Assembly: GCA_002261195.1 (NCBI GenBank)
Contig: MVBO01000038.1
Coordinates: 1-64,000 of the forward strand
Direction: 5' to 3'
DNA: 64,000 bases
DNA from: Bifiguratus adelaidae
Taxonomy: Eukaryota; Mucoromycota; Endogonomycetes; Endogonales
Notes under the pieces: model-generated
Databases searched by the model: none
Seen by the model: only the letters and a program-made list of their open reading frames with translations
Told to the model about the DNA's origin: nothing
Position numbers and translations under genes: made by a program
Shown: in pieces, positions 36,423-50,593 of the stretch
Position numbering within the stretch: position 1 is the first letter of the stretch
How the letters are laid out: the number at the start of each line of letters is the position of its first letter

Positions 36423-38173
36423 ATGAGCAAGTATGCTTCATTGCCAGACATTGTAAGTGTGATGAGCTCTTTCCTTGCTCAGAGATGCTTGTCATGGGTA
36501 TTGACTCTTGCCTAGGATACACAGCCAGATGTCTACGAGACACCCGATGCTTTATCAGGAACACTCCGATCCGAAGGGGTAAGACACGGGTCGCATGCAC
36601 GTCCATCTGCAGCAGCACGAGTGCTAATGATACGTTAGACGGAAAGCATTGCGAGTGATGACGAATCTGAAGATGTGGTGCGCGCAACAATCAATGTCAA
36701 GGACGCGACGAGCAAGTTTAGTGATGCGATTGTGGATGCTACGGACGCAGGTGAGCTTCACAAAGTGTCCAGTGGAAGCGCAGCATGGTCTGATAGTTTT
36801 GCCTTAGATTTCTCAGATACGATAAGGTCCAGAAAGAAGTCGGCTTATCGTTCGATGAGAGCGAAAACACCGACATTGGAAACCGAGGAATATGAGATTG
36901 TGGGACGCGAAGACTTGATGACGCCGGAAACACGCATGCAAAAGCTTCGGCGACTCATGTTTGAAGTACAAGAACTTGCAGAGGACGTACAAAAGCCTAA
37001 CGTAAGTTGCTAATGTGTAGAGATGTCAGGGCAAAAGCTTGATAACTTCCGGTGACGTGACAGATGGAAGAAGACAAGGCCCAATCCGCGTCCATACTAG
37101 CGCAGATTGAGGCTTTACAGCATGATCTAGCTAGACTCAACCAAACTGATGCGCTTACCTCTACAGAATCCAAAAACAGGCTCAACATGCATCTCGGGGC
37201 TGCCAAACACCTTGTATCGCAAATCGAAGCCTTCAAGAACCAGATACACGAGGATAAGCCTTCGGAGAGCCCATCAAAGACCGGTACCAGCGAAAAAAAT
37301 GATGTATGTGACCGATCGGGCCAAATATGCAATAGAATGCTGATTGTTGTTCTAGTATGTCAGTTATGAACTGTTTTACAATCGTGGTGCGACGCAAGCA
37401 GAATTCACAAAGGAGTTGTCATTGATAGATCAACGTATTGCGTCCATAGAAACAATACTCGGAGAGGTGAGCCAGTGCAATACCCGTGCGTAAACCGTGC
37501 ACAAACCGTGGTTCATTAACAGACAAGAGAATATCAACAAAGTACATCCATATTTAATGCCATGGAAGACATCAAACAACAGCTCGACTTGCTCACACAG
37601 CCTCGCAACATGGAACAGCTCAATCGACAGGTCAAAGGCTTGTTGACGGATCTAGATCGCTTGAATGACCTCCGTCAAGGCTTATCGTATGGCTCGTCCG
37701 GCGATCTCAATGACGTCAAACCCGCGTCACAGGATAGTATGCAACTCGATAGTGAGACCACATCCAAGGTACGAGGTTTCATGGACGCAATGGTGGCGTG
37801 TATCTTATATCTCTCAGATCAATTACCTGTTTGATGCATTGCATCGAGTAGACCCATTACTACCCCTCACTACAGCGACCTTGACCCGCCTCAAGTCTCT
37901 CCAACAAATGCACACAGAAGCCGCCTCCTTTTCAACGACGGTCAACATGATTGCCAAGGAGCAAGATGCCATCCAAACCGAGCTCAGCACTATTGGTGCC
38001 AGTTGTGCCAAGGTAAGTGGCCAATGCAACTCGTTCCCACTCCTTATACACACGTCTAGATGGAATCTTCTCTCAGAGAGAATGAAAGCACCATCCAATC
38101 CAATATTCAGACCATTGACGCACGTCTGACCCATTTGGTTGAACGCTTAGAGCAATTGAGATCCAGTGCATGA
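36423..38173 (+). CDS. DCTN2: Dynactin subunit 2 (dynamitin/p50)
   Basis: The first exon MSKYASLPDI splices to DTQPDVYETPD, the hallmark N-terminal peptide of dynamitin. Further exons give long coiled coils (RMQKLRRLMFEVQELAEDV, LNRQVKGLLTDLDRLNDL, YLFDALHRVDPLLPL) and the C-terminal helix ending LEQLRSSA. Dynamitin forms the dynactin shoulder that joins dynein to cargo. At least seven exons; stop at 38173. Confidence 0.9.
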
Positions 38174-38215
38174 ATTCATGTCTCAGTCGCGGTCTATAAA
38201 AAATACCCTCCTGCT

Positions 38216-38623
38216 ATGCTTCATCTTCCATTGACCATATACACCGACAGAGAGCACCACGACAAGGAGCCTCATAGACAACATACGACGGCTCACGTCC
38301 CAGTGAACCCAGACAATGTCTTTGAAACCTCCTCGTACCGTTCACCCTTCCAACAGGTCAGAGTGAACAAGGACGCGCCCCTGGCAGAGTCTGCAGCGCT
38401 CACCAACGACGAGGGACCAGCCTATGGCACTCCACACGGTATCACCAATGTACTGCTCGGTGAGGAACCCGTCTATACCCGAGAGCAAGCCGCTGCCAAC
38501 ACAGCCCAATCCCGCCATTCAGGCGTTCATGGAACAGTCTATGGACAAGGAGCTCCTCTAGCACCGGGAAGTCAAGCTATGGAAGCTGACAATCCTTTCA
38601 AGCCTACGCGCAACATTGGATAG
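38216..38623 (+). CDS. Small hypothetical hydrophilic protein
   Basis: A single 135-residue frame that starts 43 bases after the dynamitin stop and ends 23 bases before the next ATG. It is His/Pro/Ala-rich with repeated Asn-Pro and Gly-Thr turns (ETSSYRSPFQQVRVNKDAP, GEEPVYTREQAAANTAQSR) and no hydrophobic segment; it looks disordered. I do not recognise it. Its length, position and uniform composition favour a real gene. Confidence 0.55.
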   Translation: MLHLPLTIYTDREHHDKEPHRQHTTAHVPVNPDNVFETSSYRSPFQQVRVNKDAPLAESAALTNDEGPAYGTPHGITNVLLGEEPVYTREQAAANTAQSRHSGVHGTVYGQGAPLAPGSQAMEADNPFKPTRNIG

Positions 38624-38645
38624 AACACCTTGTACCTTATCTATC

Positions 38646-40829
38646 ATGGTGGATGGGTCGTTGACTCTCCCCAAGCATATTATACACGCTAAAGAGGACC
38701 TTGACGCAGCTATACGTAGTGTTGAGGATGTTGATGAGCGGAGCAAGCTGGAGAAAAGCTTTGCTGCGCTGATGGAAGCGTTCTATACTAGCGTTGCAAC
38801 ATCATCGAGTGAGTACGATTCCCTATTGTCAAAGTACCGCGAGAGGTCCGGCAGGCTCGAGGAGCTGGAGAAGAAGTGTAAGCGGTTGGAGGGTGACCTG
38901 GCTCAACAGAGAACCGACTTGGAGGACCTGCGAAGACAACAACTGCAGACGAACCTATGGGACGCGCAAGGACACTATGGACCACCCATGTTGGTGAAGC
39001 CAGACGAGGTATTCGACAGGGAAACGCCAGGGCTACCGAATACGAGTAATGCGCCCGGGGACCCGAATCCTATAGCCGGCTTGCCTTTAGTTTCGCCATT
39101 GGTTATCAGGGCATCCCATTCTCGGACCAATTCCTCTGCTGGTCTTCCATTACCCATGACACCTACCAGTCAATCCACCTCCAGCGGGCTGACATCTCAG
39201 TCATCACCTCGTCTTCATCCTAGTCGATCGGAGAACCATATTGGCGAGAATATCGCCATGCCGAGCGCCGGTCGAATTATATCTCCGTCTCCTCATCACT
39301 CGCGGTCTTCTACCGATGATACCATACCTGTCTCACTCCCGCCTAGCGACACGCAGCATCCCATTGACCTTGAGGCGGACCCTCCGACGCCGCAAGTCCA
39401 ATTTCCTCCTGTTCCGCCGCAACACAAGTATCACCGTCCGTCGCCTTATGAGACCCGTTCGTCTCCCGAGGTGCTTGCAGAACCGATTTCACCCATTTCC
39501 GCGGATCCTATCCCATCTCCAACGTCCGTGCGAAAGAGCAGCGATTGGTCTGGCGACAGAACGCCTCCGGCTTGGACCTCCTCCGTTCCAGTTCCAACAT
39601 TCAACACCGACGAACATCGACAATCCATGCCTTCCACGCGATCCTTTAGCTCATTAGGGCGGTCTCAGTCGTTCAAGGAGCACCACCCTCGAGATTCTCC
39701 AGACAAGGCAAATGGTGGAAGCATGGTGGGTCAATGGCCGACGGGCAACATCTCCTCCGAACCAGAAGAGTTCCGGGCTAGCTCCGATGATCAAATACAT
39801 TCCTCCAATAGTTCCATTCTAGAGGATGTGAATGAATTGCGTGATCGCACGGTGTCGTCTACCCTTTTCCAAAACCGACGCAAACAGCCGGTCGAGCACG
39901 GCGGTTCCAATCCCTTTTGGCGCGACTTTTTGAAACAAGCGAGCATTGAATCCAAAGTGCGACGGCTCGAGGACGATTTTGTCAATGACCCAGAGATTCA
40001 TCCCAACATCGCCCGATCGGAGCCAACGGTCGGACGATTTCTACAGGGTTATTCGTTGCTTCACTGCAGCATCGTATGGAAATCCACCGATCTCATGAGC
40101 GTCGTTCTTCGTCATGGCGCCAATCCGAATGGTCTATCCATTTCGCCTAAGAGTGACGACAAGGTCACGCCCTTGTATTTGGCGTGCGTCGAGGGCTTCA
40201 AAGAAGGCGTGGAAATGCTGTTGCGGTATGGAGCCGATATCAGCGCACTTTCGTGTGCTTCCAAAAAGAAGACGGCCTTTATTGCGGCCGCTGAGAAAGG
40301 CACGGCCGGCTGTCTTAAACTCTTGATTGAGGCTCCGCGCGGAAAAGAGGTGGCCATGAAGCCTGATCATTACGGTAAGCGGTACGACTTCGCCTTGTAT
40401 GACAGACAGTGACCATATTGCCAGGTGTATCCCCTTTGATGTACGCAGCACATTACAACAAGGTGCCATGTGTCGAAATGCTACTCACCGAAGCCGAGCT
40501 GAATCCCAATGTCACCGACAAGGACGGAGAAACGATGTACGTGCTGTCTTGCCACGCTATTGCATCGTGACTGACATGTGTGCTCTAGCCTCCATTATGC
40601 CGCCAAACACAACTGGACCTCGCTTATTGAACGACTCGTGGAAGTGTATGGCATGGATCCCAACATTCGCAACGAAAAAGTCGGGACACCTCTCAAACTC
40701 GCCAAAGCCAAGGAAGCCGAAGAAGTGCTCAAGAAGCTCGGGGGCCGCAAACTCGAAAGGATTCGGCCGGATCGACAGGATTCGGAGCATGCGAGCGGAT
40801 CGGGCTTCTTTCGGCGACTTGGTCGATAA
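38646..40829 (+). CDS. Coiled-coil and ankyrin-repeat protein
   Basis: Three exons; the first runs from 38646 to about 40374 and the others join by GT-AG introns ending before GVSPLMYAAHYN and ILHYAAKHNW. Residues about 15-110 form a coiled coil (LEELEKKCKRLEGDLAQQR). A long Ser/Pro-rich disordered region follows. The C-terminal 250 residues hold about four ankyrin repeats (YSLLHCSIVWKSTDLMSVVL, TPLYLACVEGFKEGVEMLLR, TAFIAAAEKGTAGCLKLL). The partner is unknown; a scaffold role is the family expectation. It ends in a basic tail. Confidence 0.8.
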
Positions 40830-40965
40830 CTTGTCCGTTTTATTGTCCTTCTTCTGTTTCATGTTGGACCTTGTTACCCCCTATTACGTAGTCTCCATAT
40901 GTACTATATATTTTCAATCATTCTCGTGTAGTGTATTACTCTATTAGTTTATTATAGCATCCTCA

Positions 40966-44440
<3,475 letters not shown>

Positions 44441-44647
44441 ATATGCGCAGTCTATGGGCTATGGTAGGAGAGGCTTCGAGAGAGAGCGTCTCTTCTAGAG
44501 AGGATGGAACACGTTTACGTTGCGTGTCTAGAGACTACATGTACAAGGGTGTGAAGTGAAGCGAGAACCCATCGCTTATGCTCTGATCATGGGTAATGAG
44601 ACCTCCACTTAGTAGGGGAGGGATATGTATCTACGTAGAATGCACTG

Positions 44648-44869
44648 TCATGAAGAAGAAGAAGCCGTTTCGGATGCCTTGGGCTCGACCAAATGCCAAC
44701 ACCAGGTTGGCTTGTCATTGCGATGCATCTTCTTGGTCACCACACCTTGCGATTCCAAACTCTTGAGCACCTGCTTGAGATGTGACTTGGATACGTCGTG
44801 CTGAGCAGCCAACTGCACCGTTGTCTGTGGACCTCTCGTCAACAATTGCTTCACCAAGCGTCCAGACAT
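44648..44869 (-). CDS. Small winged-helix-like protein
   Basis: A 73-residue frame from the ATG at 44869. RLVKQLLTRGPQTTVQLAAQ with KSHLKQVLKSLESQGVVTKK has the helix-turn-helix and wing pattern of a winged helix. An aromatic strand follows (KPTWCWHLVEP), then a Ser/Glu-rich tail. I cannot assign a family; mitochondrial ribosome or transcription roles are possible for such small proteins. It is divergent from RRS1 with 98 bases between starts. The frame continues upstream to another Met, which would add 13 residues. Confidence 0.6.
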   Translation of the reverse strand: MSGRLVKQLLTRGPQTTVQLAAQHDVSKSHLKQVLKSLESQGVVTKKMHRNDKPTWCWHLVEPKASETASSSS

Positions 44870-44967
44870 GAGAGAAAGAGAAGAGTGTAAGTAAGAGAGT
44901 GAAAGCACCTGTGATCCACTGAATCACCCTTTAGGAGAGTGGCTTGTGTGAATTCTTCTTTTTTGTC

Positions 44968-45989
44968 ATGGACGTCTCTGCGGTATTGGAGGCTCACAAG
45001 GCGCAATTGTAGGTGGATGACGAGGTGAAGGAGGTCTATGGGCTGACACGGGCTGTTTTATAGCAAACCGATTACGGTGGACAAGGTGATTCCCTTGGAA
45101 TATGACCTGAATCTACTCACAGCGCTGGATTCCAACCCACTGGACGAATCGCAACTCAGGTGAGTGTTGGTGGTCACGGTGGACGAAGGATGGGTTAGAC
45201 TCATGCATGGACGCAAACTAGGTCAAACACCGAAGAATATCTGAAACAGTATACTCGAGATGGCTGTCAATTACTCTTTAATCACATCTTTACGCTACCG
45301 GTGGTAAGCGATGAATCAGGCGTGCTAGCCACTCTTCCTGAGCGTGTGACGACGATTCCTCGAGAGAAACCGTTGCCTAAGCCTAAGCCACCGACTCGAT
45401 GGGAACGATTTGCGGCGCAAAAGGGTATTCAGAAGCAAAAGAAGGAAAGAATGGTCTTTGATGAGCGCACGGGAGAATATGTTCCTCGGTGGGGTTATGG
45501 AGGTGGAAAGAAGAACAAGACGGAGGACTGGCTTTTGGAGGTGCCTCAGAACGCTGATCCCATGGAGGATCAGTATGCCAAAAAGAATGAAGAAAAGCAG
45601 GAACGAATGGAGAAGAACAAGAAGCGACAGCAGCGAAATCTGGATGAGCGTGCTGCCCAAGAAAAGGGCGTGAATCCACGAGACGCACGGAAACAACAAG
45701 TCTATGATGCTCTGGCCACGAGCAAGAAGTCTACAGCATCCTTGGGCAAGTTTGACAAGCAATTGAGCGGCGAACCAAAGCAAAAGGGCATCAAACGTAA
45801 ATTCGAGGCCACTGAGGCCGATGTGGCCAAAGAAAAGGCGAAGCATCTTGACATCCTCAACAAGGTGGTCGGTAAGGCCGGCGAACCAACGGTTAACGTC
45901 AGGAAGGTAAGTCTCTTCCGATACTCTTGTGCGAACGCACCTTTTACTCACAGCCATTCTAGGCCATCAAGCTGACGAAGCGAAAATAA
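44968..45989 (+). CDS. RRS1: Ribosome biogenesis regulator RRS1
   Basis: Five exons; the first (44968-45008) encodes MDVSAVLEAHKAQ and splices to FKPITVDKVIPLEYDLNLL. Family segments are TRWERFAAQKGIQKQKKERM, RWGYGGGKKNKTEDWLLEVP and the conserved ERAAQEKGVNPRDARK-like region. The C-terminal exon AIKLTKRK is eight codons. RRS1 brings 5S RNP (uL18, uL5) into the pre-60S particle in the nucleolus. Confidence 0.93.
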
Positions 45990-46232
45990 TATCCCATGCT
46001 GTAGAAAAAACCTCTTTCAATGTACACTATTCGACGCCACAATCATGTCCATCTTGGAAACCATCTGCATCGGAATTAAAACCCGGGAGATCATGCCCCT
46101 CAAGGCAATCGATTTCCCTGGCATATGGATGGGAACAAAACACGTTTTTAAGGGACGGGTTGTCACACAACCCCACGCTTGTGCTCATGTCTCCATTTGG
46201 AAGCCTCAGGGCTTGCTATTGTTGTCACCGGG

Positions 46233-46238
46233 TATAAG
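46233..46238 (+). promoter_or_regulatory. TATA-like element of the lipase gene
   Basis: TATAAG, 44 bases upstream of the ATG at 46282. It favours that ATG over the in-frame one at 46045. Confidence 0.4.
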
Positions 46239-46281
46239 ATGGCCAAATCCGCATCCATGGGGCGCGCGTAGTGCTGCAGTC

Positions 46282-47426
46282 ATGAAGACGTTACAGTGGG
46301 CTACGATGTTGAGCCTTGCGGCTACAGTTCGTGGGCAATTTGCAGGTGGTTTCTCACCCTCCAACGGTACGTCCAAATAAGGCACTAGCCCATCATTGAC
46401 CGACCAAAAAGCTCCCTATGGTGGATTTGGCGGAGGATCATGTACCTCTACCCATACACCCATCATTTTTCTCCACGGCAATGGCAATAATGCCCAAAAT
46501 TGGTTCGATGGGGTTTCGCAAGGGGCGCCTAACCCGGTAGCCACCTTTCAAAACGCAGGCTATACCCCATGTGATTTGTTTGGCGTCACTTGGTTGTCGA
46601 CCTCCGCTCAAGCGGCCTCTCAGGCACAGTACAATTATCATGAGGAAGGCAAGGCTAAGATCGTGTCTAATTTCATTGCGGATGTCTTGTCGTATACCGG
46701 CAAGAGCAAGGTGGTGATCATAGGGCATAGCATGTAAGCGTCAACACCGGCGTGGATATTGCTTGCACTGATCCTCTGTGCAGGGGAGTCACCGTAGGTC
46801 TTCATGGAATCACCTACGAAAACCAATGGGGCAACATTGATACTTTCCTGTCCATTGCCGGAGCCATGAAAGGTTTGGATTCGTGCTTGGCGGTTGGCTA
46901 CGCCAATGCGTATTATCCGACATGTGGGAGTCAGAATGTGTATGATTCCAACGTATTTGGCTTCTATCCGAGTCAGAACCCGAGGATGCAGAGCGGTGAG
47001 TGTTGGCCATTCCTATACGATGAGGAAACGGAGCAGGGTTGTATTGATGGATAGGACAGGTGGTTTCCGCGATTACCCCTCGCAACTCGGTGGAGTGACC
47101 TTCTATTCGATCAATGCAGGCACTTCAGATGAGATTGTACGCACCCCTCACGCTCACGATTGCACACTAACAAGCTCATCCTTTAGATTTGCTCAACCGG
47201 CACCAATTGTCAATCCTCCGTCTTTGATTCATCGAGCAACATCCACGCTCAAATCAATGTGGGCTACGGCTCTCCTTCGGTGAATGGGAACGATGATAGT
47301 TCGGGCGTGGGACATTTCCGGGCGAAACGCAATACTGGTGCTATCCAGGTGAACATGATACTCAATCGTTGCTCGGGAACTGGCTGCTGCAGCGGTTACT
47401 CCGGCCCAACCTGTGCGACAAGTTGA
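46282..47426 (+). CDS. Secreted alpha/beta hydrolase, lipase-like
   Basis: Exons 46282-46366, 46412-46733, 46784-46995, 47060-47136 and 47187-47426 give 311 residues. A signal peptide (MKTLQWATMLSLAATVRG) precedes the fold. The oxyanion loop is IIFLHGNGNNAQNW and the nucleophile elbow VVIIGHSMG is split by intron 2. The C-terminus is Cys-rich (RCSGTGCCSGYSGPTC), like a small EGF-like module. Esterase or triacylglycerol lipase activity is expected; the substrate is not known. The same frame is open further upstream to 46045, but that extension lacks a signal peptide. Confidence 0.87.
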
Positions 47427-47518
47427 GATGACTTCTACCATGTGTATATTTGCATATATGTGTTTGTGTGTGTGAGAGAGATTTTACGATATGGTCAATA
47501 GCTTTTTCAAGGGATCTT

Positions 47519-48233
47519 TTAAAGGCCTCTAGCCTTGAACAACTCATCCAGCTGAGCTTCTAATACATCGTTGGTTCCTCGTATACCTAACATTCATCAA
47601 ATTTCCGCGTTATAGTTCGCATGGGACACTTACCATCGACGACTTGCTTGGCCCATTCAAAGTATTCCTGGACGCGCTCCTTGGACCAGCCCACGGGGGT
47701 CGCGCTTGTCAAGTCGCGGAGATTATAAAGTTTATCGGCAAGCTTGACTTGTTTGGCCTGGATATCAATGAGTCTTGCGTGCCCATTGTAACACGGCACG
47801 TACCTCCAGTGACTTGTGAGGCGAGTTGACGACCTGTAGACGTTTTCGTTCGGCTTTTGGTAGCCGCTTATCATCCGTGCATTCTTCCACGATATCGCGC
47901 ACGCGGCGCCCAAAAACCTTTTGGAGCTTTTGACACGCGTCAGTGTACACTACCTTATGGAAAAGAAACGTACCTCTTCCAAAGTGGTTTCGGTGTCTTC
48001 GACTGTATCGTGCAGTATGGCTGCCTGTAGGGTCTCCAACTTTGTTACTCCTGCGTCTGCCAATAACTTTGCAACACCTATGGGATGGACAATGTAGGCT
48101 GACGGTCCATGTCAACATGACGAACGACTGCCCTGCAACGACACTCACGCGACTGCTGTGGGTCCTTGCGGCGCTGGTTGATGTGCTTTCTTGCTGCAAA
48201 ATCGATAGTGGTCAACAGTTCTACGTGTTCCAT
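47519..48233 (-). CDS. HDDC3: MESH1/HDDC3-type (p)ppGpp/NADPH phosphohydrolase
   Basis: The start [20 protein letters not shown] leads into the HD domain of SpoT-type hydrolases. [19 protein letters not shown] supplies the HD metal site and the ED catalytic pair; [15 protein letters not shown] is the second conserved block. There is no synthetase domain, so this is a small alarmone hydrolase like MESH1, whose known substrates are ppGpp and NADPH. Several short exons; the last ends ELFKARGL. Confidence 0.9.
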
Positions 48234-48273
48234 GGGTATTTACAAGCAAACAATAGGATTTGATACATGTCGG

Positions 48274-50458
48274 TCATTGCCATATCTTAATGGTTCTATC
48301 CGCACATCCAGTGATCAAACATCCGTCTCCCAAGGTCATGGCATGGACGAACCCTGTTCATTGCATGGGAAATGATCTCTTGAGTAGAGCCTTATCTTAC
48401 TTACCTCGATGACCTTTTAGTGTCGCAGTACATTCGCCTGCACTGCCGTGAGCGATGTCGACCATGGCTCTCATGTCCCAACGTTTGATAGTATGGTCGA
48501 AACTGGCGCTGAAAAGTTCGCCTTGAGTGTATTCGAGTTTCCAGACCTCCCAACTATGCCCACTTAGCGTTTGGGCCGCTTGGAAAGTGGCATTACAGTT
48601 CGGTACTGTGCTCACTGCTGATCCTGTTGTCGCGACTCTCTCGTCATAGACGTGTATGATGGCATCGTACGTGGAAGCAAACAACATGTGGTCTCCATAG
48701 GCAAGATCGAGGACTTCGGAGGAGTGTGATGTGATAGTAGATAGCACTTGACCTGATGAAATATCCCAAATCTTGAGGTAGCGAGTTACTTTATCATGTT
48801 TTGGGACGTGCGTGCTCTATCTTACCTTGATGGTCTTATCTGAAGCTCCTGTCGCTATGCGATTGCGATCAATGCTCACGACCGAGTTTATACCGTCGTC
48901 ATGCCCCGTCAACGTCGCATTGCAGATCAGATCGGAAGCACTCCATATCTGAGGGCAATTGAATGAATTAGTGTCGAACATGAATACCGCCTCGGCTAAT
49001 TGCTCTTTACCTTGACGGTACGATCGGATGAGACAGAGAAGAGAAAGTCTTCGCGGGTAACTAACCCGTACACTTTGCCACTGTGCTCTACAAGAGCCTC
49101 AATCGGTTCAACATCCGGAGAGCATAACGCATCCAGATCCCAGGCCTGCATATTGTCATTCCTTGAGCTACAGAGTCGATTCACTGACCTTGATGATACC
49201 ATCAGAACCGGCGCTAAACAACCTTCTTGTGGCATCAGAGACTGCCAAAGCCCATACAGAGATGTCGTGCCCACTACAGCTTCCAGGCATAGCTCCATCA
49301 TCACAGTTGAAAATCTCCACAAACATTACCAACGCATTCCCGACCATGCTAAAGTACAAGCGGCTTACCTTTATGCTTCCATCATGTGCGCCAGCATAGA
49401 TCCAGTCGTTGTAAAATACGACAGATGTGACGCCACAATTGTGGTGTGAGATGGTTCGGCTGCATTTAATCTCGCCATGCGGCCAGGTCTGAGAAAGCAA
49501 CGCGTCAGATGAATGGCATGCAATAAGACCATTCACTACCTCCTCTTTTTCGTTCATAATTTCTGCATCCTCGCTAACAGTCGCATTCATCTGCAAAGCT
49601 ATCAAGTTATCTGATGCCTATCAGCGACCGAGATTAGCGCAAGTGTGCAGCCACCAGACTCTGCTACATACCGAAGACTTTCTTCTTGCAGATAGCTTCA
49701 GCATTGCCTTTAATTTAGAAATCTCGCGATCTTGTGTCTAAAAAGGTGACAGTTAGACCCTTGTGATTTTCAGACATGACTGCGGAAGCATACCTCGACC
49801 ATTTGCGATAGCTCCTCTAACTTTTCATTCGTCGCGAGGATGAATCCTTTCATCTTCTCAAAAGGACAAGTGGCCAAATGCTCTACAGATGACAAGACAG
49901 TACCTAACATGGCAAACATCCATGTGAGTTTTTGCGGGAACAATACAATCAGCCACTTACCGGTAAAAGTACATCCTATGTCAGCATGCATACATTTATC
50001 TGAGCTGTAGCCACATATGCGAACATGGTCTTCAATCGCATCATAGCGTATCTTTGAACCGCATCCATTGGATCGAAAAGGACAATAGACTTCCAACTCG
50101 GCAACGAGGTTTTCAACAATCAAGTTGGCATGTAGATCTATCACAGAATTTTTGAAGACTGCTCTGTGAGGATCAGCGTGCGCAAGCATCCTACCTCCAA
50201 TAGTGATACTCGCTCGACAAAGTGGACACACCTTCTCCATTTGTAGACACTGATATATACACGCTGCACAGAATGTATGGTTGCAACTTGTAGTTATGAG
50301 TGGGTCTGTAAATACACTATGACAGCTATAAGACCGTTAGCGTCAGGTCATAAGGTCTATCAACTTGTAACATACACTGGACAAAACAGAGACTGAGACG
50401 GTTGTTCGGCGAACTCAATGTCGTCAATGAGCTCGGGAAGCTTTCGACTTTCGGGCAT
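48274..50458 (-). CDS. RING, TRAF zinc finger and WD40 protein (TRAF7-like E3 ligase)
   Basis: Start MPESRKLPELIDD at 50458. After splicing, a complete C3HC4 RING is formed: CPVC, then CNHTFCAAC, then CPLC. TRAF-type zinc fingers follow (CPFRSNGCGSKIRYDAIEDH, HLATCPFEKMKGF), then a short coiled coil (ATNEKLEELSQMVE) and about seven WD40 repeats to the end (SCSGHDISVWAL, AGSDGIIKV, SVSSDRTVKV, ITGCADRTIKIWQ). This order matches animal TRAF7 and some plant and protist E3 ligases. Substrates cannot be inferred. At least eight introns. Confidence 0.87.
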
Positions 50459-50593
50459 GCCTCAACTGAACCCTTCTTTTTGTACAGCTAAGTCGCAATT
50501 AGACGTGGGTGGCAAGATTCATGGCAACGTGTGATGTAAGAAGCACAAGGATGCACGCGACCAAGATCTCTATTCCCAAATTCGTACATACAG

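Noticed and set aside
46045-46281. Upstream in-frame ATG extending the lipase-like protein by 79 residues
   Set aside because: The extension would bury the signal peptide and includes the TATA-like element at 46233.
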